Shown one piece after another: positions 1-10,220 of a stretch of 17,500 nucleotides of DNA. The position numbers and the translations under genes are program-made. The DNA is from Ichthyophonus hoferi (Eukaryota; Opisthokonta; Ichthyosporea; Ichthyophonida; Ichthyophonidae). Where the stretch lies: positions 87,355 to 104,854 of the forward strand of contig NAOQ01000210.1 in NCBI GenBank assembly GCA_002751075.1. Reading direction: 5' to 3'. Each line of letters begins with the position of its first letter. The stretch's first letter is position 1. Below the pieces are notes generated by a model. That model worked only from the letters and a program-made list of their open reading frames with translations. It searched no databases and was not told the DNA's origin.

Positions 1-139
1 TTATTTCTATTATTATTATTTTATTATTATTTTATTATTTTATTTCTATTATTATTATTATTATTATTTATTATTATTATTATTATTATTTTATTTCTAT
101 TATTATTATTATTATTATGGCTATTGCTATTATTACTAT
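1..139. repeat. (ATT)n microsatellite with TTTC interruptions
   Basis: Almost wholly ATT/TTA triplets broken by TATTTCTA. It lies in the intron upstream of the first visible kinase exon. The remaining bases to 198 are intron end with no other feature seen. Confidence 0.95.
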
Positions 140-198
140 ATATATGATTACATAGCTATACCCCAAACCAATCTATAAACCCACCAATCACTACACAG

Positions 199-345
199 AA
201 TCTAACCCAAAACACGAAGACACTGCTAGCGAAATTCTTTGGATTGTATTGTTATAAAACAAAGACAGGGAGATCGATTCATTTCATTATCATGAATAAT
301 ATCCTACCCTCACACTTAGTGTTCCAGGAGAGGTTTGACATTAAG
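199..345 (+). CDS. PIP5K exon a (first seen; FFGLY and MNNILP)
   Basis: Encodes about 49 residues with NTKTLLAKFFGLY, IHFIIMNNILP and FDIK, matching the family's NPNTLL-x-FYGL, VVMNN and DLKGS blocks. The acceptor is taken as the CAG at 196-198. The frame stays open back to 148, so a start a few codons earlier is possible. The donor is AAG/GTAAAG, phase 0. Confidence 0.88.
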
Positions 346-3225
346 GTAAAGGTTCGTAGTGTGTTATATATATATATATGTATGTAAGAGCATGTAAGTG
401 TGTTTCTGTTGATGTGATTGTATGCTAATTGTATGTTAATGTGATATTAATATGATATTATATATCATCGTATGGATTTTATAGTTAGGATTGGTAATAA
501 TCTGTATGAATGTGTATGCATGATGCTCATAATGTCTAATCTATTATACTGTCCTGTATACTAATGCTATTTCTATTATACTCACAGGGTTCAACGTTAA
601 ACCGAGAAGCATCACCAAAAGAAAAGTTGAAGACTAATCCTACTTATAAGGTATATACATATAGACATGTATATATGTGTACGAGTCTCTTAGATGGCTA
701 TTAATGCTCTGTTTCTATCCATCCCAGGATCTAGATTACATGTCCATGCACCCTGAGGGTCTGAGAATAGAATCATCTACATATACAACACTAATGAAAA
801 CCTTATCACGAGACTGTAGGGTAAGTATATATGTATATATGTGTGTATGTGTGTATTATATATATGTATGTATATATGTATGTGTGTATGTATGATGTAT
901 GTATGTATATGTTAGGACAGCTAGAGCCTGCAGGGTATTGTCAATGCTATATTACAATATTAAGGTTTACCACTAATACGATGGTACAGGTATTAGCTAG
1001 CTTTAAGATCATGGACTACAGTTTACTCTTAGGTAGGTACTGCTGTTGTTACTACTTCACTGTGTATAAATACATACATACACACATACATACACATACA
1101 TACATACATGCATACATATGGTCGTCCCATCAACAATAATATTCTGTGAGTAATTTCTGCATTAGTCTATACCAATTAGAATGATCTATTCTTAATATCT
1201 TGATGACTTAGCTTTAATCGGGACAAGACCTTTCTGTTTTTTAGATTGATGGTGTCAAGATCTTTAGAGTGTAATTATTACACTAACCATTGAATAAGAA
1301 CTGTTCTAGCTAAACCTATATTTGATATTTATTGGTATGTATTTATAGCTGTTTATACTTTAACTAGTTTGGGTTGATGTAGTAATAAATATAGAGATAC
1401 TATTGAGGGAAGGTGGTTAAAAGATTAATTAATTACGGCCAATTAACAAGCACTTTGTATTTTATCACAATCTGTGTATAATGATTAGCCGTAATGTAGG
1501 TGGGCTATCTAGACTCTAATCTATCATAATATATTTATACTAACCAATACAATGTAGGTGTGCACTATCTAGATTCAGACAGTGTAAGACTATTACGTCA
1601 GCCTAGCCTTAAGGCACCCAGTAGCTATGCCTTTGGCCTTCACGACTCTTTGGCTCTTGTAAATTCTGATATGAATTTCGGGTATGTTTATTTCCTTATT
1701 TGGGCATATAGATATGCAAACTATGCACTGCTATGTTCTAATATATATAGTATCACTATTAATAGAATACTGTTCCAATAAAACAATGCGCCACAAAGGC
1801 ATATAATCACTGGGGCTAGAAGGTTAATGGTAGTGATGGGTATAATTCTTTATGATATTTTGGATTTTATTTTGCACTGAATTCCACTCCATCTAATAAT
1901 TATTCTAGGGAAATTATAATTAAAAACCTCCCTAGACTCTACCTCAGTGCACGTGTACGATTTAATAGATAATATAGTGTATTATAGTGTATTGTATTGT
2001 AATGCGGTGTAATATATGATATACTATAGTCCAACTTCTAGTCTATTAATTACCATTTTCTTTATTCAATCATAAATCCATGTCTCTTAATCTACATTCC
2101 ACACTCAAACTAACCAATAACATACAGAGGTGGTATCATGGCCTTCCTGCCAAATGATCAGCCAGTGTTGTTATTCTTTGGTATCATCGACATCCTACAG
2201 CAATATCGTCTAAGAAAGATTATGGAACATAACTTTAAATCACTCATGCATGAAAGGGTATGTACATATGTGTAGATGCATGTATATACGTAGATGTGTA
2301 TGTAGGAATGTATGTATTTATGTATGTATGTATAATGCATGCATGTCAGTGTGTGTATAAATTTAACATCGGACCTAAACTCTCCCCTCCAATTAAAACT
2401 GCGTGTATGTTTCTATTAATACAATTAATCCCCTTAATCTCCATTATACTACAAACCCCCATATATCCATACACTCACTATCAACCCCTCTCTCCATGTA
2501 TCTAGGACCACATTTCCGTACATAATCCTCAATTCTATTCTATGCGCTTTCAAGACTTCCTGCACGATAAAATCCTACGACAAATGCCAATTGAGGCGGT
2601 AAGAGTAATCATGGCCAAAAACCCCATCTTCACGGTCCTACCACAACTAGATACCATCATTTCGATATCAACAACCAATGAACTCCAGGAGGCCCAGGAG
2701 GCCCAGGAAGCTCAGGAGGCCCAGGAAGCTCAGGAGGTTGAGGCGATTGAGGAAGACCAGCAGGAGGTGATTAGGTCTAATCCCTCTACTAATAGCATTT
2801 CCTCGGTGCAATATACAGGCCCCCTTGATGAAGCTTCATCCCCCAGTGACACTAGTATGGGCGAGAGTGAGTTCATTTTTAATGAGGACGGGAACCAATC
2901 AGACTATACAGATAATACTACTGTACAAAGGTAGGGGGTGTTTTGTAAGGGAGTGGGATATTATTGGATATTATAGAATAGGATGTGGTATGTATGATAG
3001 GCTAGAATATGATGCGTTAGGGTAGGATATGATATAGTGTAATGCAATGCAATAGAATATAGTGGCGGTATTGTAATAATAATACATACTTGATCTAAAC
3101 TACATATAACCATGGTATAGCTTAGTATATGATGAACTGCTAATAATTGTTATTATACAATACACAGTCCCAGTTCGACCACCACCAAGTCTATAAATGG
3201 GTCTGTGCGTATGAACGAGCCTTAG
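199..3225 (+). CDS. Type I phosphatidylinositol-4-phosphate 5-kinase, 3' part of gene (8 exons, 5' end outside window)
   Basis: The product phosphorylates PI4P on the 5-hydroxyl to make PI(4,5)P2 at membranes, the lipid that controls actin, endocytosis and phospholipase C signalling. Joined exons give about 360 residues covering the kinase domain from the NTLL-x-FFGLY segment to the end. In order they show MNNILP, FDIKGS, PTYKDLDYM, RDCRVLASFKIMDYSLLLG, GGIMAF, GIIDILQQYR, and an activation loop with MEH...SVHNPQFYSMRF. The Glu of MEH sits where type I enzymes have Glu and type II (PI5P 4-kinase) enzymes have Ala, so type I specificity is inferred. The N-terminal lobe with the glycine-rich loop lies upstream of the window. 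After the kinase core comes an acidic, Ser-rich tail with an EAQ repeat. Exon junctions all keep phase (0,0,0,1,2,0,2). The last exon is the least certain; the stop at 2932-2934 would apply if intron 7 is retained. Confidence 0.92.
588..650 (+). CDS. PIP5K exon b (GST...NPTYK)
   Basis: Twenty-one codons, phase 0 at both ends. It completes the DIK-GST motif and carries the basic REASPKEK stretch followed by NPTYK, matching the family's RRASKKE...PTYKDLDF. A TACTAAT branch-like site (559-565) lies upstream of the CACAG acceptor. Confidence 0.92.
728..820 (+). CDS. PIP5K exon c (DLDYM...LSRDCR)
   Basis: Thirty-one codons, phase 0 at both ends, donor AGG/GTAAGT. DLDYM, HPEGL and LMKTLSRDCR match the DLDFM, PEGL and L-x-KTLQRDC blocks. 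The intron before it is only 77 bases. Confidence 0.93.
821..923. repeat. TATG/TGTA-rich microsatellite in PIP5K intron
   Basis: Repeated TATG, TGTG and TATA units running from the donor of the intron before the catalytic exon. Open frames over it are repeat artefacts. Confidence 0.9.
990..1032 (+). CDS. PIP5K 43-base catalytic exon d (FKIMDYSLLLG)
   Basis: A small exon of 43 bases encoding VLASFKIMDYSLLLG, the family's most diagnostic motif; its Asp lies in the catalytic loop. CTAAT at 973-977 is a likely branch site. The donor GTAGGT leaves phase 1. Skipping this exon would shift the frame and remove the catalytic motif. Confidence 0.95.
1069..1120. repeat. CATA/CACA microsatellite in PIP5K intron
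   Basis: Repeated ACAT/ACAC units in the intron after the catalytic exon. It is the reverse complement in type of the TATG tract at 821-923. Confidence 0.9.
1558..1681 (+). CDS. PIP5K exon e (variable insert region)
   Basis: Encodes VHYLDSDSVRLLRQPSLK and about 20 more residues ending NSDMNFG. It corresponds to the poorly conserved insert between the IMDYSLL motif and the GGI segment. A perfect TACTAAC (1538-1544) lies 13 bases before the acceptor. The donor GTATGT leaves phase 2. Confidence 0.9.
2128..2257 (+). CDS. PIP5K exon f (GIIDILQQYR, activation loop start)
   Basis: Encodes GGIMAFLPNDQPVLLFFG then IIDILQQYRLRKIMEHNF. The Asp of IID is the magnesium-binding residue equivalent to DFG in protein kinases. 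MEH carries the type I-specific Glu. A CTAAC at 2110-2114 precedes the acceptor. The donor AGG/GTATGT is phase 0. Confidence 0.95.
2257..2345. repeat. TATG-rich microsatellite in PIP5K intron
   Basis: Imperfect TATG and GTAGATG units from the donor at 2258 onwards. The minus-strand open frame over it is an artefact. Confidence 0.85.
2506..2930 (+). CDS. PIP5K exon g (end of kinase domain plus acidic EAQ-repeat tail)
   Basis: Starts DHISVHNPQFYSMRFQDFL, the end of the activation loop and last helix of the kinase domain, then about 110 residues of tail. The tail has a Q(EAQ)5 repeat, a following Glu/Asp-rich run (EVEAIEEDQQE), and a Ser/Asp-rich end. The frame is open for 142 codons in very AT-rich DNA, which supports coding throughout. 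The GTAGGG donor at 2931 contains the in-frame TAG used if the intron is not removed. Confidence 0.85.
2686..2736 (+). repeat. Coding 9-base tandem repeat (EAQ)n
   Basis: CAGGAGGCC/CAGGAAGCT units repeat about five and a half times in frame, giving alternating Glu-Ala-Gln. The unit is GC-rich, unlike the surroundings. It is likely length-polymorphic without frameshift because the period is 9. Confidence 0.9.
3168..3225 (+). CDS. PIP5K terminal exon h, model 1 (SPSSTTTK...NEP stop)
   Basis: With the phase 2 donor at 2931 the frame continues for 18 residues, SPSSTTTKSINGSVRMNEP, counting the shared Ser, and stops at 3223-3225. The acceptor is ACACAG, with CTAAT about 23 bases upstream. A short Ser/Thr/Lys tail is plausible for this family, but there is no homology to confirm it. 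Confidence 0.5.
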
Positions 3226-3254
3226 CATTACGTATTATTCAATACCATCTAGTA
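3168..3254 (+). CDS. Possible alternative PIP5K exon in a second frame
   Basis: The same acceptor read in phase 0 is open for 29 codons (SQFDHHQVYKWVC, then AYERALALRIIQYHLV) to a GTATGC donor that is again phase 0. A phase 0 donor in exon g (GCG/GTAAGA, intron from 2599) and the exon at 3996 would join to it. It may be chance. Confidence 0.3.
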
Positions 3255-3318
3255 GTATGCAGGTAGGGTAGGTGATATTTTGTTAGGTATGGCTATTATA
3301 TAGGGTAGTGTAATGTAA

Positions 3319-3357
3319 TATATATATATATATATTATATTATATTATATTATATTC
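3319..3357. repeat. TA and TATAT simple repeat
   Basis: TA dinucleotides passing into TATAT/TTATA units in the long possible intron between 3254 and 3996. The rest of that stretch shows no other feature. Confidence 0.9.
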
Positions 3358-3995
3358 TAGTGTAATATAACAGTGTTTTTAATCTAATATAACATTGTAT
3401 TCTAGTATTATGTGGCATGCATGTGTGACATTCAGTTAGTTAAAGCTATTATATTCCCTTATATTGTGAGTTCTTTGACTTCTTATTCATTCCATTTTAC
3501 CTATTTCTGTACCTTCAAATCCAGCCATACAGTATCATACATTACCAACAAGTTAAATTTTTGTTATCATATATGCATATCTGTAGTATAGTAAACATTA
3601 ACAAACCAGTGAAATATTAATGTAGAAAACAATATTGCCCAATTGAAACTCAACTGATCCGCCCATATAAGAAAGCTATAACCTTATGAACGTCACTATA
3701 ATGACTAATAATCCAACAAAAATATTGTAGAGTTAATTGTGGCTAGACTACCTAAAACCATATAGGTTCCAATAGAATTATATGCAATTATTAATCGTAT
3801 AAGGCTATACATATGAACCATATATGGATATGTATGTCTAAATCATAGTGATTATCATTGCCCTATCTATATTTATATATTATATCACTACATTGCCTAG
3901 ATATGGTTATAAATTAATGCAATGAAAATGCCCGCCAAATATGACTGCCAATCACTCCTTCCATGACTCACGCTAACCTAATCATATCATTGCAG

Positions 3996-4106
3996 GAATT
4001 AATGCCTCCCATGGGACCTAGGAAGTCTCACGCTGGGAACCAACTAAATAAGGCCATGGAGGTCTATCCTCAATTTAATTGGTTTACATCACAAGAGAAT
4101 CAATAA
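3996..4106 (+). CDS. Possible alternative terminal exon, 36 codons and stop
   Basis: Begins after CTAAC (3973-3977), a pyrimidine-bearing stretch and TTGCAG. It is open in phase 0 for 36 codons, starting ELMPPMGPRKSHAGNQ and ending FNWFTSQENQ, then TAA. Its base composition is less AT-rich than its flanks. It would suit a last exon of the kinase gene reached from a phase 0 donor, or the tail of an unrecognised small gene. Confidence 0.4.
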   Translation, partial: ELMPPMGPRKSHAGNQLNKAMEVYPQFNWFTSQENQ

Positions 4107-5132
4107 TTTAGTCGTTTCTGTTTGGAAACAATAGCCCTACACCCTCTGATCATTATAATCCATCCACAAGTTGTTTTAGTTTTGTTTTTATTTGTCTACA
4201 ATTTGGATTTTACATTAGTATCATAGAATGAACAAATGAGCCCAATTGGAAATAATACGTACCATCTATCTAAGTTAACACCACAACCAGATATGATTGG
4301 CTGGTACTAATTATTAATTAGTACAATTACCCATACGTTAATATGAAACATATCTTTTGTTTTCGTAAACTTGACAGGTCGTATTTAATGTTATAAACTC
4401 TAATTTTACTTGAAATCATAGTTATTCAGAGCGTCATAGAGATATTTTGTTTAAATTGAATTAATAAACTGATAAAGTATGTATACTGAACAACTCTTTC
4501 ACGTATTTTTGGCTTATGGAAATTAGATAGTATGGTAATCTGTAGTAGTTCTAGTGACTTGTCCCTTGGCTCAAGGTCTCTATTTAGGATTTTATTCATA
4601 TCTAGTTGTTTTCTTCTAAATGCTGAAGAGTATCTCAATCCAGTTTATTAGGAACTAGCTTAGTTCTCAGTATAATTTTTTCATTGGCTTAGGGCAGTCT
4701 GTGGAGCTGTCCTCTTACGGTCGTTACTGCATTTACATTTACACATGATTGCAACAAGTACAAAGACAATATACTGGGTCACTAACGTATCCTATAGGGG
4801 TGCATGGTAGCTGTAATAGTTACTGTTTTGAATATATTAAATGGTGACAAAAATGGGAGATTTTGCTAAACAAATATTGCATACAAACCATGCGGTTGGG
4901 TTTCAATTTGGGCGTATACCTACATGATTGGGTTTCGCTGAGCCAACTTCAGCGAATATTGTTATGCATTCTTGTATTATCTACTAAGGATTCTAAATAA
5001 TTGTAAATTAACAGGATGATGAATTATATTATGTCAATTATTCCTAATACTAATCGCATTTGCCTGTGACAACTTGCCCTCCGTGCTCTACACATTATCT
5101 GGAAGATGTTAGGATCACAAATATTAGCAATC
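4107..5132. other. No recognisable gene; AT-rich with one stop-poor patch
   Basis: Mostly AT-rich with scattered stops in all frames. A stop-poor patch at about 4693-4809 (+) is open for some 37 codons (starting RAVCGAVLLRSLLHL) but has no family match. A hairpin is listed separately. Confidence 0.5.
4934..4956. repeat. Hairpin, 8-base perfect stem
   Basis: TTCGCTGA and TCAGCGAA are exact inverted repeats around a 7-base loop. It is GC-richer than its surroundings. No function is assigned. Confidence 0.6.
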
Positions 5133-5240
5133 GCATACCGATCGTTAATGTATAATAGGATTCACATGATCTGGACCAATCGCCATCATACATATATGAC
5201 ATTAATACACCAATCAACACATATATTGAAAAAACTCCCT
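5133..5240. repeat. Dispersed repeat family 1, copy 1
   Basis: Shares, in the same order and orientation as 5886-6012, ATACC-ATCGTTAAT, GGATTCA, a GGTCTGG/GATCTGGACC segment followed by CCAATC, and ACCA-TCAACA. Divergence is large by eye with small indels, so the copies are old. Confidence 0.6.
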
Positions 5241-5885
5241 AGAGATGGAATTTCTAGATCCCCATAGAGTTCCCATAGATAAACATACACTACAATATTA
5301 TATATTAATATATATTATTACTACGTACACATAAATTAAATTTAAGTAGAATGGTCTATTATATCAAAAAAAAAATTAAATGATTATATGTAACTATCAA
5401 ATAGCGCGCATCAACACTTAAAGATCAATAGCACCCCAACTCGGGCCACAGCCAACAAGATTGGATTAATTTCTTAGTAGATCATAGATAACAGAACCAA
5501 ATCATAAATCTTACTAGAACTCCTAGAGAGTGTAAAGTTCTAGTTGCGCTAGGATTTATTGAAAGTTTTATTCATAGTGTAAGCGATTATCTACAAATTC
5601 AGCCGGCTACAAAATATTGTACTGAAAATAAAAAGCATACTATTGGTGAGCCTCTCAAGAGATCACAAAGCTATTCTCCTATTGACGGGTATGTTCCAAA
5701 ACGCATCCAATCGAACACACACTTAACACGTGCACTTTGAATATAGCATTGGATTCTGCCTATCTCAACACTACTCCTCTTTCGATCAACATGATGAGAA
5801 TAAGCTGCTGCACTTTTTTCACTACTGAAAGTAAGAACATTTTTATGTGAATCACGTGGCAGAAAATCTCTTCTACAGGGTCTCA
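5241..5885. other. Stop-poor island between two repeat copies, unrecognised
   Basis: On the plus strand 5492-5740 is open for 82 codons without an ATG start. On the minus strand 5671-5886 is open for 71 codons starting MRPCRRDFLPRD. They overlap, so at most one codes. GC is above the local level from about 5640. Neither translation resembles a family I know. It may be an old mobile-element remnant or chance. Confidence 0.3.
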
Positions 5886-6012
5886 TGATTGCATATATTA
5901 GGGATTACATACCAATCGTTAATACATGACTATCACGGGATTCATAAGGTCTGGGCCAATCACCTTTGCACAGTATAATACCACACCAGTCAACATATCC
6001 CAATAAAAAATA
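5886..6012. repeat. Dispersed repeat family 1, copy 2
   Basis: Second copy of the unit at 5133-5240 in the same orientation: ATACCAATCGTTAAT, GGGATTCATAAGGTCTGGGCC, then CCAGTCAACATA. It lies about 750 bases downstream of the first. Family unknown. Confidence 0.6.
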
Positions 6013-6698
6013 AATTTACTTTCAGTGGTTTCGTGGCTTTCAGAAGTACCGCGATTTAGACCATGATTATTATTAGCAGAGCTAGCATTGTTTCATATTA
6101 AGTGAAACTACTCAGTTAATGGCTGTGTAATGTATTAGTAATAGCTTTAGAATAACTGTTAATATTATTTGAATTTAGTTGGCTAAATTGACAACTTCAA
6201 AATTCAAAATAGTTAATCAAACGCTAAGTTTGACGTGCTATATGATAATAACTTATAACACTAGTATTGCTGTAATATGGTAAGTTACTACTACCTTAAA
6301 TTAAGTTACATATAATAATAATAATTGCTCATTAATAAATGTTGGAACCCAAGCTCTCAATGTACTTTTTTTTCTTGGTTCCATTCGTAGTTAATAATAG
6401 ATCTTTGCAAATGATCTATGCTTTTATTGGTTCAAATCTTACTATTAGAGGTCAATAATTCAATCGATTCATAGAAATAACCTTAAAAAACCACACAACC
6501 AATCAGATATAGTATAAGTATCGATCAGTTTGGTAGTTGGTCGTTTTTCACTTCAGTAGAACTTTTATGCTAACCGTTTATCCGCAACCAGGGTTAAATC
6601 GTAGTCATCTCATATTCGACACAGCACTAGCGGAGAATTAAAGGCTCTATATTTCTTGACCAACCGCGTAAGCTTCAACGGAAATTACCGAAAGCTTT

Positions 6699-6726
6699 AG
6701 TTTGTGGATTACCAAAACCACAAACT
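6699..6726. repeat. Hairpin, 9-base perfect stem
   Basis: AGTTTGTGG and CCACAAACT are exact inverted repeats with a 10-base loop. Confidence 0.6.
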
Positions 6727-8425
6727 CCAATTAGAACTTGATATCCTCGATACTATTCTTATTTCTAAAACAAAAAAAAATGCTCCTTACTATAAGGATC
6801 CAATAATATTATTTACCGAAAGCAGCTCTAGATATCGGTATGCGATTAAAAATTGTTTTTTATTATTATTGTCTTCAGTACAATGTTTATATCTATACTA
6901 TAAGCATATACTGCTTTATATAAACAATTGTATTAAGCGTGTGTATTTGATCTATGTTCTTGACACCAAAACCACTATTTTCTATTTCTTATCTTTAGCA
7001 CAATATTAATGCACATTAATATATTAATATACTAAATATATTACATGTATGGGATGTAAATATGCTTACATATAATTTTACTAATATTTGTGGCTTATTA
7101 TATCTAGTACAATGTATGACTGAGAATCATAATCATCATTTAGCCAGATTGCATTCTATACATTCTTCAACTGAATCAGATAGTTTTATTTCTCCAGTGC
7201 TGATGGTTATAATAAAGGTTAGTAAATGATGCATTAGAAATTATATAGAATTTTACTAGCATTACGTATTTTTAATAAACCGATGTGCTGGTGGTATTAC
7301 TTTAGCAGCATTATCTAAAGCATTAAAGTATATTAAAATTGGTTTTAAATAATTTTAAGAACTTTCTTGAATAGTTTGAGGTATGGGTGCGGGGGGTAAC
7401 ATGGAATTTTACTCTATTACAGTATTTTAAACAGATTATTAAATCAAAAATTACTGTCATTTTACTTTAGTATGCGTTTTTTTTTTTTTGATTCTATGCA
7501 ACGCAAGATTATTTCACTTTTTTATTTCTAAAAATATTTTCGTATACATAGAAAGAAAAATTTCAACATAAATAGCAAGCCTAATGGGTTTAAATATTCA
7601 TTATGTTAGAATTAATCACGGATAAGTCAGTGATTAACTGTAATTAATATGTTTAATTATATTTTGTTTAATGTAAAATTTTCAAGACAAAATCTACCAA
7701 TCATATCCTTTTATAGCTATAGTTGCCAATACTTAGTCTAATCATACTGCATCTAATAGAGTTATATGACATAAAAGGATGTCAAGTACAGTGTAAACAG
7801 TATCATAGAATAAAATTGAAGCTGTACCATTCATACATTACAGTATAACAGAATATTTAGTATGATTAATAAATGATTTCTACCTTTTCTTTGCCTGGCA
7901 CATTACTTGAAACTCCTCCCATTCCTGTTTCCAGGATTTAGTTAAAAAAATAATGCATCATTTAGATCATTCTGATCTTGTATTATGTCAAGGATGCTCA
8001 ATCAGGGATAACCAATAAAACATTATAATTTATTCAAATTAAGGTGAATTATTAAAATAACATAGTACCAAATTTAATTCAAATTATCGTTCAATTATAA
8101 TAAATATAGTACAATAAACATGTTGGAACGTGCAAGAATTCTTAACTCAATTTTTTTGTACTAAAATATAAATATATTCTATTTATTTATTATATGCTAT
8201 TAGTCAATATTAAATATTATTTAGCTAATATATATGATCATGGAGAAACTATCTATCAAACTTACGCAGTAATGATTCAGATTGAGATTAATTCCTGTTT
8301 ATCATATTATATTAGGTATACAGTTATATCCCAATTCAGTCTCACTACATCACATAGGTTTAGAATAAAATAAATTAATCATTACGTGGCTGAAACAGAG
8401 ATTTCAGTTTTGTTTCCACTATAGT

Positions 8426-8457
8426 CTACCACTTGACATGTGTCATTGTCAAGGTAG
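8426..8457. repeat. Hairpin, about 11-base stem with a bulge
   Basis: CTACCACTTGACA pairs with TGTCAAGGTAG around an 8-base loop, with one unpaired step. A GAAAC...GTTTC pair lies just upstream. Confidence 0.55.
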
Positions 8458-9322
8458 TAGCTTAAGATAAAGAGAGGGTGTATTTACTCTATATCTTACT
8501 GATTCAACAATAAATGCATACAGTCAACCATGATCGACTGTAACATAACCATAGGTGACACATAAGTACATATATGTAGACACAGAAATAACAAAGAACA
8601 AAGAATGCAGAGACAGATATATATAGACATTTCCAAAATAAGAACACAGAATCACCGAGCATATTGCAAATAAATACACAATAATTAAGGTATTAAACAT
8701 ACACTATCATTAACAAAAATTTGACTGTAAACAAATACTAGTCATTTAAATTAAGTTATATGCCGAATAAATAAAGCAAATGCTATATATTTAGTTTTGG
8801 ATAAATATAGACAAGAAAGGCGATCAGTTAAATAATTTAGCATTGGCGTACATTATAAATGTATAATGGGTCCGATAGCCTAAATCTAAGGTACACTACA
8901 GTCAACTCTTTATGACCTCAACGTGTATATATGCACTATTTGGCTATTGCAATAACATTTTAGTACTATCGTAGCCGTGTTAGCGCAAGATAACAACAAT
9001 AATAATTATAATACGACGATTTAATAATATTTCATATGTTAAGATAGCGCGCAATTACATATTTATATTTCAAATATGATTAGAAAGTATATCGATTTAA
9101 AAAAACTAACATCCAATTCACACATACCTTTCTACACTTTTTGGCGTCATTATTGTTGGCGTCTAAGCACTTTTTTAAGGAGTCTGAGTCACATGACTTG
9201 ATATTGACGACTATTATTATTATTATTATTAGTATTATACTACTAGTTCCTTACCATATCTTTAACCTTAACACAAAAGCCACTTGAGTAACTCGACATA
9301 TTATCACTTGATATGCAAGCCA

Positions 9323-9353
9323 AAACCTTTTCGACATAAAAGAGAAAAGGTTT
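9323..9353. repeat. Hairpin, 10-base perfect stem
   Basis: AAACCTTTTC and GAAAAGGTTT are exact inverted repeats with an 11-base loop. Confidence 0.6.
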
Positions 9354-10220
9354 AAGTTTCCACCCACCAAAGGAACAAATATACAATACAATAAAATAAA
9401 ATAAAGCCAACAAAAAAAAAACTATTTATTAGCGGTTTTCATCCACAAATATATGCACATACTATCAATAAACTATATTTTGGGTGGGTTCAGTGCTTAA
9501 AATATAAGGCAATTTTGGGATAGAAAACATAAGGGATGAAAAAACCAAAAATGCAATACCTGTAGCATCCATTATATTGGTATATTGTTCTAAAATACTA
9601 CCCTTAATTATACTATTATATATTCTATGATAGTTTAAATAATTAATATTCCACTCCATGTAATTTTAGTATTTATAGAAAGCTTAATAAGCTTATGTAA
9701 AAAACTATAGTGAAAATCAAGTATATATTTCCTATTCATATGCTATTAATTATTATATATCTAGTGCATGTATTTGTGTTTTCATATTGTTATTTATATT
9801 TTTTATATATTATACATCAACCAATCAATAGGTGTGGCCATGGGAATTATTCTAGTTATTTCAATTATTTTAACTATTTTCATTATGTTACTTCTCACAG
9901 CAATTGGCAATCGATCAGATCTTATTCTTTGATTTCGAATAAAAAGCAGTGATGCATAAATTAATAATTAGAATACTAAAAGAATAATATAAAGGATAAA
10001 AACTTAATATATATATAAATATTGTTAAAAGAAAAGAATATTTAATTAATTTAGTTATTAATTTATATAGCCATAATTATTTAATATTATTAACAATTAC
10101 TGTTACATATGCAGTCTGGAAAAAATGGTTGATTCAATCTATTGGTGTGAAATGTTAATCTAAGATGATCGATCAAAATTGAACTAGCCAATGGCAGAGG
10201 TCCCGCGACCAAGCTATTTC

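Larger units (their letters stand above)
6013..10180. other. Long AT-rich stretch, no gene seen
   Basis: About 4.2 kb without a recognisable exon. A GC-richer patch at 6540-6740 holds an inverted repeat. Open frames at 6704-7009 (+), 9465-9659 (-) and 9710-9952 (+) are rich in Ile, Tyr, Phe and Asn, as expected of AT-rich noncoding DNA. An ATT tract at 9211-9232 and two hairpins are the other structures. Confidence 0.55.

Noticed and set aside
831-1139. 102-codon plus-strand open frame over the PIP5K catalytic exon
   Set aside because: It runs through TATG and CATA microsatellites of two introns; only the VLASFKIMDYSLLLG part is coding, as exon d.
4426-4638. Minus-strand 70-codon open frame
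   Set aside because: Length is within chance for this base composition and no motif is visible.
6420-6455. GGTTCAAATC as a possible tRNA B box
   Set aside because: No matching A box, acceptor stem or cloverleaf can be drawn around it.
9465-9952. Two short hydrophobic open frames (minus 9465-9659, plus 9710-9952)
   Set aside because: Ile/Tyr/Phe/Asn-rich composition is what AT-rich noncoding DNA gives; no splice signals or similarity support them.
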